Assembly: GCF_025399195.1 (NCBI RefSeq)
Contig: NW_026252106.1
Span: forward strand, 248,001 to 312,000
DNA from: Umbelopsis ramanniana AG
Taxonomy: Eukaryota > Mucoromycota > Umbelopsidomycetes > Umbelopsidales > Umbelopsidaceae
Direction of reading: 5' to 3'
Length of the DNA stretch: 64,000 bases
This document shows, piece after piece, positions 10,533 to 21,846 of the stretch. Under the pieces are notes generated by a model. It worked only from the letters and a program-made list of their open reading frames with translations. It had not been told where the DNA came from and ran no database searches. The position numbers and the translations under genes are program-made. Each line of letters starts with the position of its first letter. Position 1 is the stretch's first letter.

Positions 10533-13500
10533 CTAAGCTGCAACAGTATATAAAAGTCGACACAATCGGTCTACAAGAACAAAATGCAATGGTATACAGT
10601 TGGAAGAGGCGGATGCAGTATTAAGGTAGGATAACGAATGGTATTGTTTAACGATTTCTCGAAGCACGCTTGCCGCAGTTTGCGTTGATTGCATATGAAT
10701 CAGATGCAGCTGTAATGAAAATTCATAATTTGAGATAAAGGCGAGTCAGTTCACAAGCATCTAAATTACACTGTATCCCATGCAGCGTAAAAAATACAAT
10801 GAGTTTTTGGCTTTACCTCTATGGCTTGTGTTTCCAACGAAAATTGTTCTCGTGACGGTGCTGGTGCCTTGACGGGAACTTGCAAGAGATACGCACTAGC
10901 TAAGGGGAGCATCCATTGTTCAGCGGTGTCCTGGTTCAGGAGGATGCCGCTACTCGTCAGTTGTCGTCGCCTGGAGTACGCCATGCGGTGGTTTACAAGA
11001 AGAGCATGGGATTCTCCTGACTCTGGTTCGAAGATGTCCGCAGATTTCGGAGTCACTTGGGTAGAAACGGACCCAATGTTCATAGATGGTGTGGCACTAG
11101 GTGTAAATGTCTCGGGTGTTGGTGTGCCTGAGGATGAACTTGGTGTGTTGCTGCTTTCTGCACCCATCGTTGAATCTGACTCATGGCTTACTCTGAACGG
11201 AGAGTCATAGTCCAAGGCTAAGATGGATATGTTTTCTTCGTTGTTGACGGTTGCGATCCAATCTGTCCGCAAATATAGTGATAAGATAGTGTTCATCAAT
11301 CAGTACCTATTTCGACGCGGAAAAATGTAAATAAAACTTGTTGCTCACCTGCAAGTTCGTTGCCAAACATTAATCCAAGCTTGCCAATAGTAAACTTCCA
11401 TGAGAATCCTGCTCGACCACACAAATGCTTTGTTCGTTCCCATATCTCTTTTATGGCATGCAGCTGCCATTCAGCTTGCCGGCTATGGTTCTCAGCTTTC
11501 TGGACCATAAAGTCGATCATTTCACCTCGTGCATCAATCCACACGGCGATAGCCCATCGATTGTCTAAGCTGAACGTGTAGGCAATGTGCATGGTGACAT
11601 CGTGTTCCAGAGCACTTGGAAAGTCTTTGTAGGCATTCTTTGTGCTGTATTGTATAGATGCTGGAGGTGGTTTTGCGAGAACAAATGGTGGGGCGTATAG
11701 CTCTGTTACCGACTGTATGTCCTGTGCCCGGGACTGCAGAAGAAGACAAGATGAGCATGTTGTCAAATTTACTTACAACAGAAGGACTTAAACTCCCCCA
11801 TAGACACTCACCTGCTGGTGCGCTCTCTCGACTACCATGGAGCACTTGCTGTAGACTGAGAAGGCAATTTCCTTTAACCCAAATTTGTTATATCCACCAA
11901 ATGCAGTTGGTCTTAAGACATGCTCAACAGGTACCAATTGCATGACAAGGCGCGGCCGCGTTTTATCGCTAAACGTTGTACCGAGCGCAGAGGTATTAAA
12001 GGCGACTACAAGACTTTGAAAGCATTGACTTAAGTCAAGCAATGAAGAGGAGTGCGAGAAAGGGTTGATCATGTATATGACATAGTAAACACTTTCTTGT
12101 CCCATGTTGCCAATGGTAGCGCCTAGTCGTTGAGCAGCATGTTGATAACTTCTAAGACGGCGCCCGGCTGGGTCTTCGCTATCGATTTTATCTGCAGTGA
12201 AAGCAAATTATGTGTAAGTTGAAATGCATTGATCCTGCCGTCGCATTATTCAAAGCGCTACTAATATATACCTAACAACGGTACCGGTACCACACCGCGC
12301 TTGCGATCGCCAGCAACTCCAGGGTGGTGTGTTCCCAAAAGGCAAATCTCGTATACAGCGCTCAGATCTTTGAAAAAGTCAATAGCCATGCTTTCAAAAC
12401 CATCGCTATCTGGACAAAGGGCAAAATAGACAATATTCTTCTTTGTCGAATACGGTTCCAATCGTAATTTCTCCCAAAATGTAAGCATATGCGGAGATCC
12501 TTCAATCCATTCATCTTGGCGGCCAACTACTACGCTCGGAGGTCGCAACATGTCCAAATTCGGCTCTACAGGTTTGCGCTTTTTGACTTGATACTTTCCG
12601 TATTTAGATTGAGTTTGGGTCGTATCTGTTGAAATGACAAGCGTGTTAATGGCAATGCTAACAATTGAAAGTAGTTATTCGAGATTATCGATGCGTTACT
12701 TGCCTGATAATTCGTAATATTGCTGTACATTGAGAGGACCCTTTATGCCTATGGTAGTCGGCAGCGGATGCTGGCCTATCTGAAGATGTGTATACTCTGG
12801 TGTCTTGTTGAAATCAAAGATGTTACTTAAAACATCTTTGAAATCTGAAGTCAAATTGTCCATTTCATCTGATAATGATGGTACCGACGTTACAGCTATT
12901 AAAGCATGGTACCCAATTAGTAATTGCACGTAAGGCACGTCGTATCATGTTAAAGCAAATTGGTAACTTACCACCACAGTTGCTTTGTACTAAATTTCTT
13001 CTTCGTGTAATCGCTACTTGCATCGACTCGCCGTCTATAAAGTCCCCGCCTCGTTGTGAAATTTCTGCAATATTACCGACAAAAGGATACCCTCCGAGGA
13101 CAGCTTGCTGGCATAGCAGCTCTACTGCAGCCATGTGTCCATCGGAAGTGTGCCGATCCTCAGGAGGCCGGTCATATAATGGCTCTCGGGTGACTACTTG
13201 AGCAAAAGGAACATCATAGTCAATTGATTCCTCAAGACGAAGAGTTTGTTGAGAGGTTGGCAAAAGTAAAGTTTTGTCACTGTAGTCGCCTGCTGACCAT
13301 GCTAATAGCATCAGCTTTACTTTGTTCAAAACCTTAAGATATTGTCGATCAAGGCCACTGGTGATATCAAGACGACTTGTTGCACGGATCATTTCCTCCG
13401 CATCTTCCATATCCGTGTCGCTGCTGCTAGTACTGCTATCACTGCTACTGTCGTCAGAGCTATCTGATAAGGACGTGTCGTCGGGGATCACCTTGGCGTC

Positions 13501-16500
13501 ATTGTTAAGCGTGGCAGGATGTAGGGTGGCGTCTACCTTGGCTTGCTCGCTACTATTATACTTATTACGTATGTCAACAGTCTTGAAAGGACCATCTGTC
13601 GTCCTTTTCCGTACATGTGGCATGTAATCCGGCTTGTATGCACTCCGTCGAACGCCAACCGCACCTCCTTCCTTCTTCCTCTTCTTTGACGGTGAATAAA
13701 CAAACTTGCCTCCGTTGTAGTATTTGGCATCGTCAACGCCAGCAGTGACGGGAAGAGGCGCGAATTCTGGTGGCATGAGAGCATCTGGATCTAAAATTGA
13801 TTCATCTTCACCTGTTTGTTGTATGTCTTGTTCGATGATTGAAGTGATATTAGCGTCGGAATTTTGCTCTTCTTCTTTGACGTCAGTGGCTAAATTGCTT
13901 TCCAACACGGTGCCGTTGTCTATAATATTTTCTTGCTCAATGGACACAGATTCTACTTGAGATGTCACAATGGCTGGATCCATGTTCAAATCCGATTCTG
14001 CTTTCATAGGATCATCCAGAAAGCCGTTCGTAGCCATCAACAGTTCGTCTAAATCCAAGTTTTCGTGCTTTTCTACATCTCCGGCGCTCAGATTGAGATC
14101 AGTCATGATCGGCGCATCCAGGGCATTAGGTGGTAGAGATGATACTGGATTAGAAACAGCTGATGTTAAGCTAGTCGGAGGTGGTGCACTAACGCTAGCA
14201 ATAGATTTCCCTGTTGGTCGAGATTTGGTAGTAGGCGTTGATTCGAAAAAGTCAAAATCTTCTTCAGTGACATCCAAATCAAAATTATCCATGTCGCCAA
14301 CGCCTTCCTCCCAAGCACTTGACAAGCCATATACCATTTGATCGTACCCTCCTAGATTATCCATACCAAATGACATATCCGCATTACCTCCACCTAGATG
14401 GTCATGTGGGGAGGGATAATTTGATCCAGCAGCCGAATCAGGGGCTCCTAGGTTCATTGGCATGCCAGTCGTTGTGGGAGCAAAATGGCCACCAGTTATA
14501 TCAGTAGCTGCGGGCTCATTCATTGTGATTTGCAAACCACTGAGATCTTGTGCAGTTGTCGCTGCTTTCGGCTGTGCGGTAGGTATACTCGCTCCAGAAA
14601 AAGCAAGCACTTCCGTCTTGATTTCTGCTGTCGGCGTCTGGGATACATATGGATACGATGACACATTGGGGTAAATACCGTCAGGATGTTCTTGTTTTCT
14701 GGCCAAATGCTGATTCATATCCAAGCCTGCATTCAGTTGCGCCATGAAGTCTTTTGAATTTGGCTGTTGCACTTCCCAAGTGTGAGAAATGGTTGGCTGG
14801 AGTTTACCGGAGTTATATGTACCAGTGGATCTTCTGGGAGTTCTTGACACCTTTGGAGTCATCAATACATTCGACGAAACTGTCTCCGTCATAACATTTT
14901 GTAGGAGAGTTGGTGAACCGAATGGATCAGGCATAGATGCATGATTTAATACCGTAGAAGTGACATGTGCAGTGGGATTGGTGAAATCCCAAAAGTCCAC
15001 AGTAAAGCGTGGATGCGTTTTCTGAGTGAGTTCAAAATCAATCTGTCTTGTTTGCACTAATGATTCTGTTGGAGTCGGTAAAGTCTGAAATGATGCATTG
15101 AATCTGGCTTGAACATCATTCTTTCGGTCATTGGGAGCATTGGTGAAAGCTCCAGTACCGAAGGCTTCCTCTGCTCCTTTTTTAATTGCAATTTCCGCTA
15201 TGCGTTCCTCCCACGCCCATCTATTATACTTTTCGCTCATCTCTTCGATCAAGCCGTGATTTCGAAATCCTAATCCATCTAAACCAGATATCGAACTCGG
15301 CGTGAACTTTGTTGATGTGGATACGAATATCAGCGCTGAAGGATATGGGAATACTTCTTCGCCGCATTGAACCATAACCAAAGCGGACATGGAAGCATCG
15401 AAAGCAGTCGTTTTCGTTAAGTTTTCATAGGGTATATTGAGCATGCTGGCCCAGTCCCACAAAAGTGCATCCTCCGTCTGAGCAGACAAATCGGCTGTGG
15501 AGGATTTCAGAGTAGCGGCCAGTCCAAGAGGAGCAAGCAGAACTAATGGCGATCCAGGCAGATATGTTCAGCAATAGCAATTTCTAACAAGGGACATAGC
15601 ATTATTTACGTACCTGTCTTTGATCTGTCAGATAAGAAGTCGGTTCGCCGAAGTCTTCGAATTCGCAATCGTCGGATCACCGGCTGGAAGATCAAGTTTG
15701 TTGAAGTCAAATACAGATTGAAAGTGCAGGATGGCAAAGTCTGATCGGCACAAGATGTGGTTGAGGTGTTTGTGGATTCTGTGGTTAGAACACCGTCCAT
15801 TACATTGACATTTGATAGCGTTGGATAAATGAAGAAGTCACCCAAAGGGATGGTGCCTTTGTTGACCATTTTACTATACGGAGTATGTATTTGGTTATAG
15901 AATGACTCAGGGATCAAATTTACTATCTTGAAACGTATACCTACAGGCAGATCAAATTACGAACAGCCTTTATGAAAAATCGATAATCTTGAGTTAACGA
16001 TGTATTCGGCGTAGCGTTTGCTTTTGCAACCGGCGAAATTGGAGATGTCGTAGGCGATGTTGTTGCTGCAAAAATATTTTCCCAGGAGAACGAAGTAACT
16101 TTCACTTCTATAATTGAGCATTAGTAACATAAACAAAACCATTCTGCTGAGCTGAAGCCAATGCTTTTACCTTCCAGCTCATTCAAGTATGGATTGCGAT
16201 CAACGATCCCTGTGTGCTTGTCGTCAATCCAAAACACCCATAATTCAACCCTAATATTTTCTTCAGCATCGTTTGCCGTTTCATCCTCTTCGTTATCCTC
16301 CTTCACATCCAGAGTTCTCCAGAATGCGGGAATATTTGCTCGCATGATCGATCTATAGCCGGCGATCAACGGCACATTCGACGGTTCTTCCCTTTCTGAA
16401 TCGCCTTCATAGCTTTCCGACTTCTTCTCTTTATATGAAGTCAGTTCTTGCCGTTTGCAAACATGTTGATAGACGCGAAGTCGAATTTGCAAGATGCCCG

Positions 16501-16742
16501 ACTGTGAAGGTGAAGTTAGAAAGGTATAATTGAAACACCGAAAGAACATACACTGAATGGTATAGAAGAACATGGCGTGGGATTCAACATGCAACTCGTA
16601 GCTGGTTTGAATAGTCAAACTGCTGATTTTGAAGCAAGTTGCAATGCTGATTTCTAGAAGCAAATAACGACAAGTGTCCAGCTGTCAAAGATATAAAACT
16701 TACCACTTGCAAAATGTTGGTCAAGCTGGCATCCGAAACCAT
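10533..16742 (-). CDS. MED13: Mediator complex subunit 13 (Med13/Srb9/Ssn2)
   Basis: Largest subunit of the CDK8 kinase module; it links the module to core Mediator and mostly restrains RNA polymerase II. Eleven exons in transcription order: 16742-16704, 16501-16171, 16107-15945, 15873-15614, 15542-12972, 12895-12704, 12625-12272, 12191-11812, 11733-11349, 11262-10817, 10709-10533; 1765 aa. The N-terminal Med13_N domain starts MVSDASLTNILQV and continues SGILQIRLRVYQH, then VELWVFW. The middle is a disordered 2.6-kb exon containing TEEDFDFFES. The C-terminal MID/PIWI-like half has KYGKYQVKKRKP, VGRQDEWIEGSP, FWEKLRLEPYS and a final LREIVKQYHSLSYL. Intron 1 is long (202 nt) and contains a misleading open frame. 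The intron at 12703-12626 has a GC donor (G|GCAAGT); only this choice keeps the frame into DTTQTQSKYGKYQ. The family call is secure. Confidence 0.93.
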
Positions 16743-17986
16743 TATTCAAGGTAGGGTTCAGTAGATCCAATTGTTGACTGAAAGTGACGCCGATCGCAGC
16801 AATGGAATGGTGTAGCTTTGATTTTGGTGTCTCTACAAGCTGGTACAGCGTCTACCAGATGTTCCTGTTGAACCTCTCTTGACCGAAATGCGACGCTTTT
16901 GGTAGTCTTCTACTACACTACTGCTGCAGGAATCGACCAGATAACTAATCGAAATGATAAGTAATACGTCCTTCTGGGATCGACCTAATTGTGGTCTGTC
17001 GCTTCGAGGTTTTCGCAACAAAAGTAGTGGCACACCGCGGTAACTATGAACCACTTGGAGGTTTCCTTTACTTCGTGGCTTTGAGCACGTGACCAAAATT
17101 GATATGAGCATCGTCCAGGATCTATCCTACCAGCAAATTATCGGGATGAATCCAAAGTAGCACCTTGAATGGATGATGGTCACAATAATTGTATAAAGAT
17201 TCAGAGGTTATCAATAGATTTTTTGCATAGGGTTGTTGGAAGTGCACAAGAACTGATATGAACAGCATCATCAATAAATAAAGTTAACCTGTGTATACTT
17301 TTGCGGCTCCAAAATTGTTTACTCTAACAACATGTATCATCTAGTTATATAACTAGCTATATAATATGCATAATTATGAGGCATTTTGAATGTACTCTAT
17401 ATCAGGCACTCTAAATTTGATCGAGATCATTTGTGGTGCCTGAGTCGGATTGTAACGCACTTTGGAGCCCATGGCCCATTAGCTATTATCTTACTCCGTC
17501 GATAGAAATTACAACCTAAAATTTGATCGAAAAAGCTCTATGGAAATCATCATGGACTGTGATCTACGATCGCTAGAACGTATAAAACCAACTCACTTGT
17601 ACAAGCACCTCAAGAATTTAATGTACCGTGATTCTTCTATGCATAAATAATAAACGGTTAGTAACCAGCTTTTGCTAGCCGATGTGCAAAATGTAATATG
17701 TAATAGCTATACTGTAAGGTATGTCGGGGAACATGGACCATCAAATTGGCTTACACTATAGAGCGATACATAGTGTTTCGAAACAAGGTGACATCTTTAG
17801 AGCCATTAAACAGTGATATACCGTCCATTTGAAAAGTAACACGATCCGATGTACCCGCTAGACAATATACAAGTCTTCGTGGCACTTGTCATATCGTGAA
17901 GTAATTTCGCTGTCACAAAATACTTTCAGATTGTACCTCCATGCAACTGCTAGTATCTGTATTTTCGCGGCAGTCCAGCTCATGAC
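16743..17986. other. Divergent 1.2-kb spacer between MED13 and the DUF4460 gene
   Basis: The MED13 side (16743-17110) carries an open frame on the minus strand that runs into a stop. It looks like leader sequence, and has a CACGTG E-box at about 17087. The rest is AT-rich with a perfect 16-bp palindrome (entered separately). No gene is supported. Confidence 0.5.
17341..17356. repeat. Perfect 16-bp AT-rich palindrome
   Basis: The sequence CTAGTTATATAACTAG equals its own reverse complement. It lies in the spacer between two divergent genes, about 630 bp before the DUF4460 start. It could be a dimeric-factor site or chance in AT-rich DNA. Confidence 0.35.
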
Positions 17987-18886
17987 ATGTCTCACAAGGC
18001 AGCCAAGGCAGTCAACTCACTGCTGAAGCCATATATACGGCGGATACTATTGAAGACGCATCCCGATTTCTTTACCCACGATGTCAAAAAGAAGAAGATA
18101 AATCAGGCATCTTTTCAAACGCTTCAGAATGTCCTGGCTCCAATACTGCAGGAACGATTCAGGGATTCTGAAAATAACAAACCCGACCGTGCTGTGAAGT
18201 TGGAATTTTACTTGAAGAATAGCAAAGTGAATAGTAAACTTTCGAGAATTGAACATACACTACCTATCTCTTCACCGAAGTCCGCACTAGACTTGTGGAC
18301 AACCACAACATCAATACTGGATCTTTGTCGCAAGATTGGCATACAGGTTATGCCTTCCGATATTGACGCGGCCGAGCAGATGATCAGTAGCCTGTCAAAG
18401 CAACATTCTAGTCCGTCGTATGCTCGGAAACCAGCGCCTAGCCTCTCGCAAATATTTGCCAACGAGTTATATCAGTCACCATTAGCTCAAAATGTCACGG
18501 ACGTTAGCAATAGGCTTCCAAAGCTACAGCTGGACAAAAATGAGTTATTGTTTTTTCAGCCACATATGAATTCCAAGATTAAAGAGTCCATGAAATCCAA
18601 CCTTCAGCAAGCGCTTCCAATGCTTTGTCCGGAACGATGGTGGCAAAAAGTCCCGTTATTATGCGTGGAGGATGAACAGGTTATCAATGGCATAGATGTA
18701 TCAGGAATATTAGTATTCACTGCCAATATGTCAACCAAAGGTAAGCTATCGCTGATGAAGAACCATGGGTTGGAAATAACACTAATTGATATTAAAGACA
18801 TGCAGAATTGCATTGAAGAGAATTTAGACCTCAAACTGAAAGAGTATCAGGAGCACTTGGGTGCCCAGAGTACGCCAAAACGGTAA
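17987..18886 (+). CDS. DUF4460 / TCAIM-like protein, probably mitochondrial
   Basis: Single exon, 299 aa. The N-terminal segment (about residues 10-60) has LLKTHPDFFTHDVKKKKINQ, the J-domain-like HPD block of DUF4460. In animals that domain forms the start of TCAIM (T-cell activation inhibitor, mitochondrial). The second half (WWQKVPLLCVEDEQVINGID and following) resembles the companion DUF4461 region of the same proteins. The start is basic (MSHKAAKAVNSLLKPYIRR), which fits a mitochondrial presequence, though this is inference. The role is unknown; a J-like fold suggests contact with an Hsp70 but this is not shown. It is convergent with TLS1, 98 bp away. Confidence concerns the family, not a function. 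Confidence 0.72.
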   Translation: MSHKAAKAVNSLLKPYIRRILLKTHPDFFTHDVKKKKINQASFQTLQNVLAPILQERFRDSENNKPDRAVKLEFYLKNSKVNSKLSRIEHTLPISSPKSALDLWTTTTSILDLCRKIGIQVMPSDIDAAEQMISSLSKQHSSPSYARKPAPSLSQIFANELYQSPLAQNVTDVSNRLPKLQLDKNELLFFQPHMNSKIKESMKSNLQQALPMLCPERWWQKVPLLCVEDEQVINGIDVSGILVFTANMSTKGKLSLMKNHGLEITLIDIKDMQNCIEENLDLKLKEYQEHLGAQSTPKR

Positions 18887-18984
18887 AGCAAAAGAAGAAC
18901 GGCAGTTATAGATAGATGACGGGGTCATGTACAGTTCAATATTTTAGAAACTCTCATCTATTTATAACAGATATTGTACATAAT

Positions 18985-20235
18985 TTAATTCCTCATCCTC
19001 TTTTTAAATCGCTCCATAACGGCATCGTCAGTCGCTGTATGCCTTTTATCGCTGCGTGATCGGTTGTTGTCGTGCGTCGTTTGCTTTGGCATAGAGACTG
19101 AGGCAAGCATTAATAACATGAAAAGGTTGATTTATCATTATTGAGTACAAAAGTTTACTTACATCGGCTTGGGGCATTGTATTCTGTGTTTTTGTTCTGT
19201 TTGTTGCCACTTTGCTGATTTTCTGATAATGCCCGCTTCGCATGCTCTGTGGCAGCAATATTTTGTAGTCGTACACTGCAAGCAACGAATTAGATATATA
19301 CATTCCATAGCGCTCCAGAAAGATGCAGTACTTACTCCATTCCCAAATCAACTTCAGGGATCGCAGTCAACATTTGCGTCGAAAGTTGCACATTGCCTTC
19401 GACGACAGGCTTCTTGTCAACCTGAGAGAGTAAAAGAATTCAATGTGATGAGTACCTGGCACTTATAAAAGCTCAAACTTCTGTTATGTTCACTGTGATT
19501 TTCTTACCCTAAGATGGTCAGGTATTTTGTAAAGCTCATCATAGATGTCATGGTAGCTTCCACTCTCCTTAGCCTCCGCAGATGTCTGATCGCCAATATC
19601 TCCTTCACCCCTTCGCTTTTTCATCTCTTCTTCAATGTAAGCCATCCTGATCGACGGAAAGCGTGTTAAAGACAATAACTAGATAAAGATTGGTTCGCTG
19701 TCGTTCAGTTCTTACATATGTTTATCCACGTCCAAAGTGTTCGTTTGCGTCGTGAATGAGTCCAATTTCAGCTTCTGCTCGGGTTTCTCTGCGTCCTCTC
19801 TGATTCTAAAGTTATTATTGATAAACCTTTCAATGCCTTACAAAATCAAATTACTTGCCCGTCAGCATGGATCTCATCCTTGTCCACCAGACCACCCGTT
19901 TTCAGCTTCCACGGATCAGAATTAGCAGGCTGTGCTTTCTTCTTTTTTTTCTCTTCTCCTTTGAGTAATTTCGCAGAATCTATGCCAGCATGTTTCCGGC
20001 GAAGTTTTCTTAACTCTTCTAGTTCTTCGATAGTTGAGCTATGTAAGTGAAAATTTGAGGGTAAGTTGAGTGATCGGACTCTTGTGTCGATGCTAATCAC
20101 ATACCTAACATCCTCTTCATTTCGAGGTGTAGATGTTTCTGATTCGCTTCGAAGAGAGGAATCAGCTGTAACTTGTGATTCATCGTCAGATTCAGCCTTC
20201 TTCTTTCTATAGGTTCGCTTTTTACGTTCAGCCAT
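18985..20235 (-). CDS. TLS1: TLS1 / C9orf78 (HCA59) family spliceosome-associated protein
   Basis: Homologue of fission yeast Tls1 and human C9orf78, nuclear proteins that bind the Brr2 helicase of the U5 snRNP and affect splicing of certain introns. Seven exons: 20235-20105, 20038-19859, 19805-19716, 19646-19508, 19421-19336, 19275-19163, 19097-18985; 283 aa. Matching blocks are WKLKTGGLVD, DKHMMAYIEEEMKKRRG, YKIPDHLR, LSTQMLTAIPEVDLGM and the C-terminal ATDDAVMERFKKR. I chose MAERKKRTYRKKK as the start because the human protein opens with a similar basic stretch; an upstream in-frame ATG at 20349 would add 38 residues. The intron after exon 2 has a GC donor (GG|GCAAGT), the only one that keeps frame. 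So a splicing-factor gene itself carries a non-canonical intron. Confidence 0.88.
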
Positions 20236-20634
20236 GGGAGTATACAGTATTGTTGATCGTCGTGGCAAAGCTTGAAATTTTGAGCATTGGCAGCGGAAGT
20301 TTAATAGTTTTGGCAGTCCACCCAATTTCGCTACCTGATCAGCTTCCATGACGAAATGATAGTGAAGGCAAACTTAAGAAGTACAAAGCCATTACCAGCA
20401 TCTGTTCATTCCCGTTATGCTGCTAGTGATATGTAGAAACCCCGGATATCTTAAAAGTGAGTATGTCCTTATAAATGAATCACAGGCTACATACAAGTGG
20501 ATGATCGAGTTTAGAAAAATGAACGGCAGACACATCAAGTACTGTAACAAGAACGTGAACATTTTGGTGGTAATTGTATTCGTGAATTTGGTGTATATAC
20601 ACTATGGAAGTATTTAATTATTCTATGTATAGCT
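20236..20634. other. TLS1 promoter / UTP30 3' region; no gene
   Basis: 399 bp between two minus-strand genes. The open frame at 20417-20617 (+) has AT-rich composition and no family match. The stretch serves as the TLS1 upstream region and the UTP30 downstream region. Confidence 0.5.
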
Positions 20635-21677
20635 TCATTCTTCGTCGCTATCACTCGCTTCCTCATCTTCCTCGACTCTTTGCTTGGCGCCATTGTGCTT
20701 GATTGAGATGGATTGCACCTCTTCAGGTAGGGAGTTGTATATGGGAAGACTGATAGAGTCAGATGTTTTTATGTTGATTGACTGAATGTTTTTCCATTTC
20801 TTGGGGATGTTGTCAGCAACTTGTGGGACAACAGACATGATGTTTTCGAAAATATGTTGTTCGCTCAAGGCTGTTGTTCCAACCTTGATGGCACTGCAAG
20901 ATCCACCGTTCAAATGCATATATGTGGAGCTCAACGCCTTCTCAATCTCAGCTTTCAAGTTAGACTTCTTCATATCAACAGGAATGGGTTGCCTAATCAT
21001 TAAAGCTCGTTAGTAACACATTAATTGAACCTGAAACAATTGATGACCTGACTTACTTCTTCTTCAAGAAGAACTCCTTTCCAAGCAACTTTGGCAGAAG
21101 AGGGATGACTCTATCGTCTGCCAAGAACATGCCATATGCTGCGCAAAGCTTTCTCTTTGCTTCGAAAGGCTTGTACTTGTCTCGTAATTTTGAAATGCCA
21201 ATAACCTTATTTACACAAGAAAATTAGCGACACTTTACAACAGAGTGTCTTAATTGCAAAGCTATTTTACTCACCTTGTTGACACGCTTGACCTGCTTAG
21301 AAGCCAAGAGCTCTTTGAATTCCTTCTGAGGATCTTTGGTGAATAAGCACACCTCAGCATCGCTTTGAAGAACAGAGTACTTCAAGTTCCTAAACACAGT
21401 GTAAATATAAAATTCATAAAATGGTAATACGATATGGAGGGAAAGTAATACTTACAATCGCTTGGGCATAGCTTTTCTTGTGTCAGGGATCTTCTTGGTG
21501 CCGACAATCAACCAGATCACAGATTCGTCTTCGATGAGATCATTTGCGTTTTTTGACTTGACATGTTTGACAAGAGCTGTGACAGCAGATTTGGTCTTTT
21601 GTATTGTTGTTAGTATTATGGAATAGCAAGCTACTTAAGTGCATCCGGCACCTTACCTGCTTTTCGTCCAAATTCAT
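20635..21677 (-). CDS. UTP30: Ribosomal L1-domain protein (UTP30 / RSL1D1 family)
   Basis: Nucleolar ribosome-biogenesis factor with a ribosomal protein L1 fold. Five exons: 21677-21657, 21595-21456, 21389-21275, 21205-21057, 20992-20635; 260 aa. The first exon is only 21 nt (MNLDEKQ) and is followed by TKSAVTALVKHVK. The L1 core is recognisable in IWLIVGTKKIP, YKPFEAKRKLCAAYGMFLAD, RVIPLLPKLLGKEFF, KKKQPIPVDM and GGSCSAIKVGTTALSEQHI. The tail is acidic (EEDEEASDSDEE). The length suits yeast Utp30 (274 aa) better than Cic1 or the long human RSL1D1, so the symbol is by similarity of size and domain. It shares a 169-bp divergent promoter with GPI7. Confidence 0.85.
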
Positions 21678-21846
21678 TGTGGTGAGGTGTTGAAAAACTG
21701 GCAAAACTTTCGAACAAGAAAAAAAAAAAAAAAAGTGTTCGGTTAAGTTAGCAGTCACGGCCACTCATGAAGCCAATCTGCGAAAGTGTCAAGTTTTGTT
21801 TCCCCGCTCGCGACGTGTCCCTGATCACTACCGGACAAAAAAGCGA
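21678..21846. promoter_or_regulatory. Divergent promoter of UTP30 and GPI7 with poly(dA) tract
   Basis: 169 bp separate the two start codons. A run of about 16 A (21719-21734) sits between them. Poly(dA:dT) tracts keep promoters free of nucleosomes in fungi; similar tracts occur in the RFA3/TSR2 and POLD3 promoters of this window. Confidence 0.5.

Noticed and set aside
16833-17111. 92-codon minus-strand frame upstream of MED13
   Set aside because: Ends in a stop before the MED13 start, has no family match and contains promoter-like CACGTG; treated as leader sequence.
20236-20349. Upstream ATG extension of TLS1 by 38 residues
   Set aside because: Possible but the family starts with the basic MAERKKRTYRKKK-like segment, so the downstream ATG was preferred.
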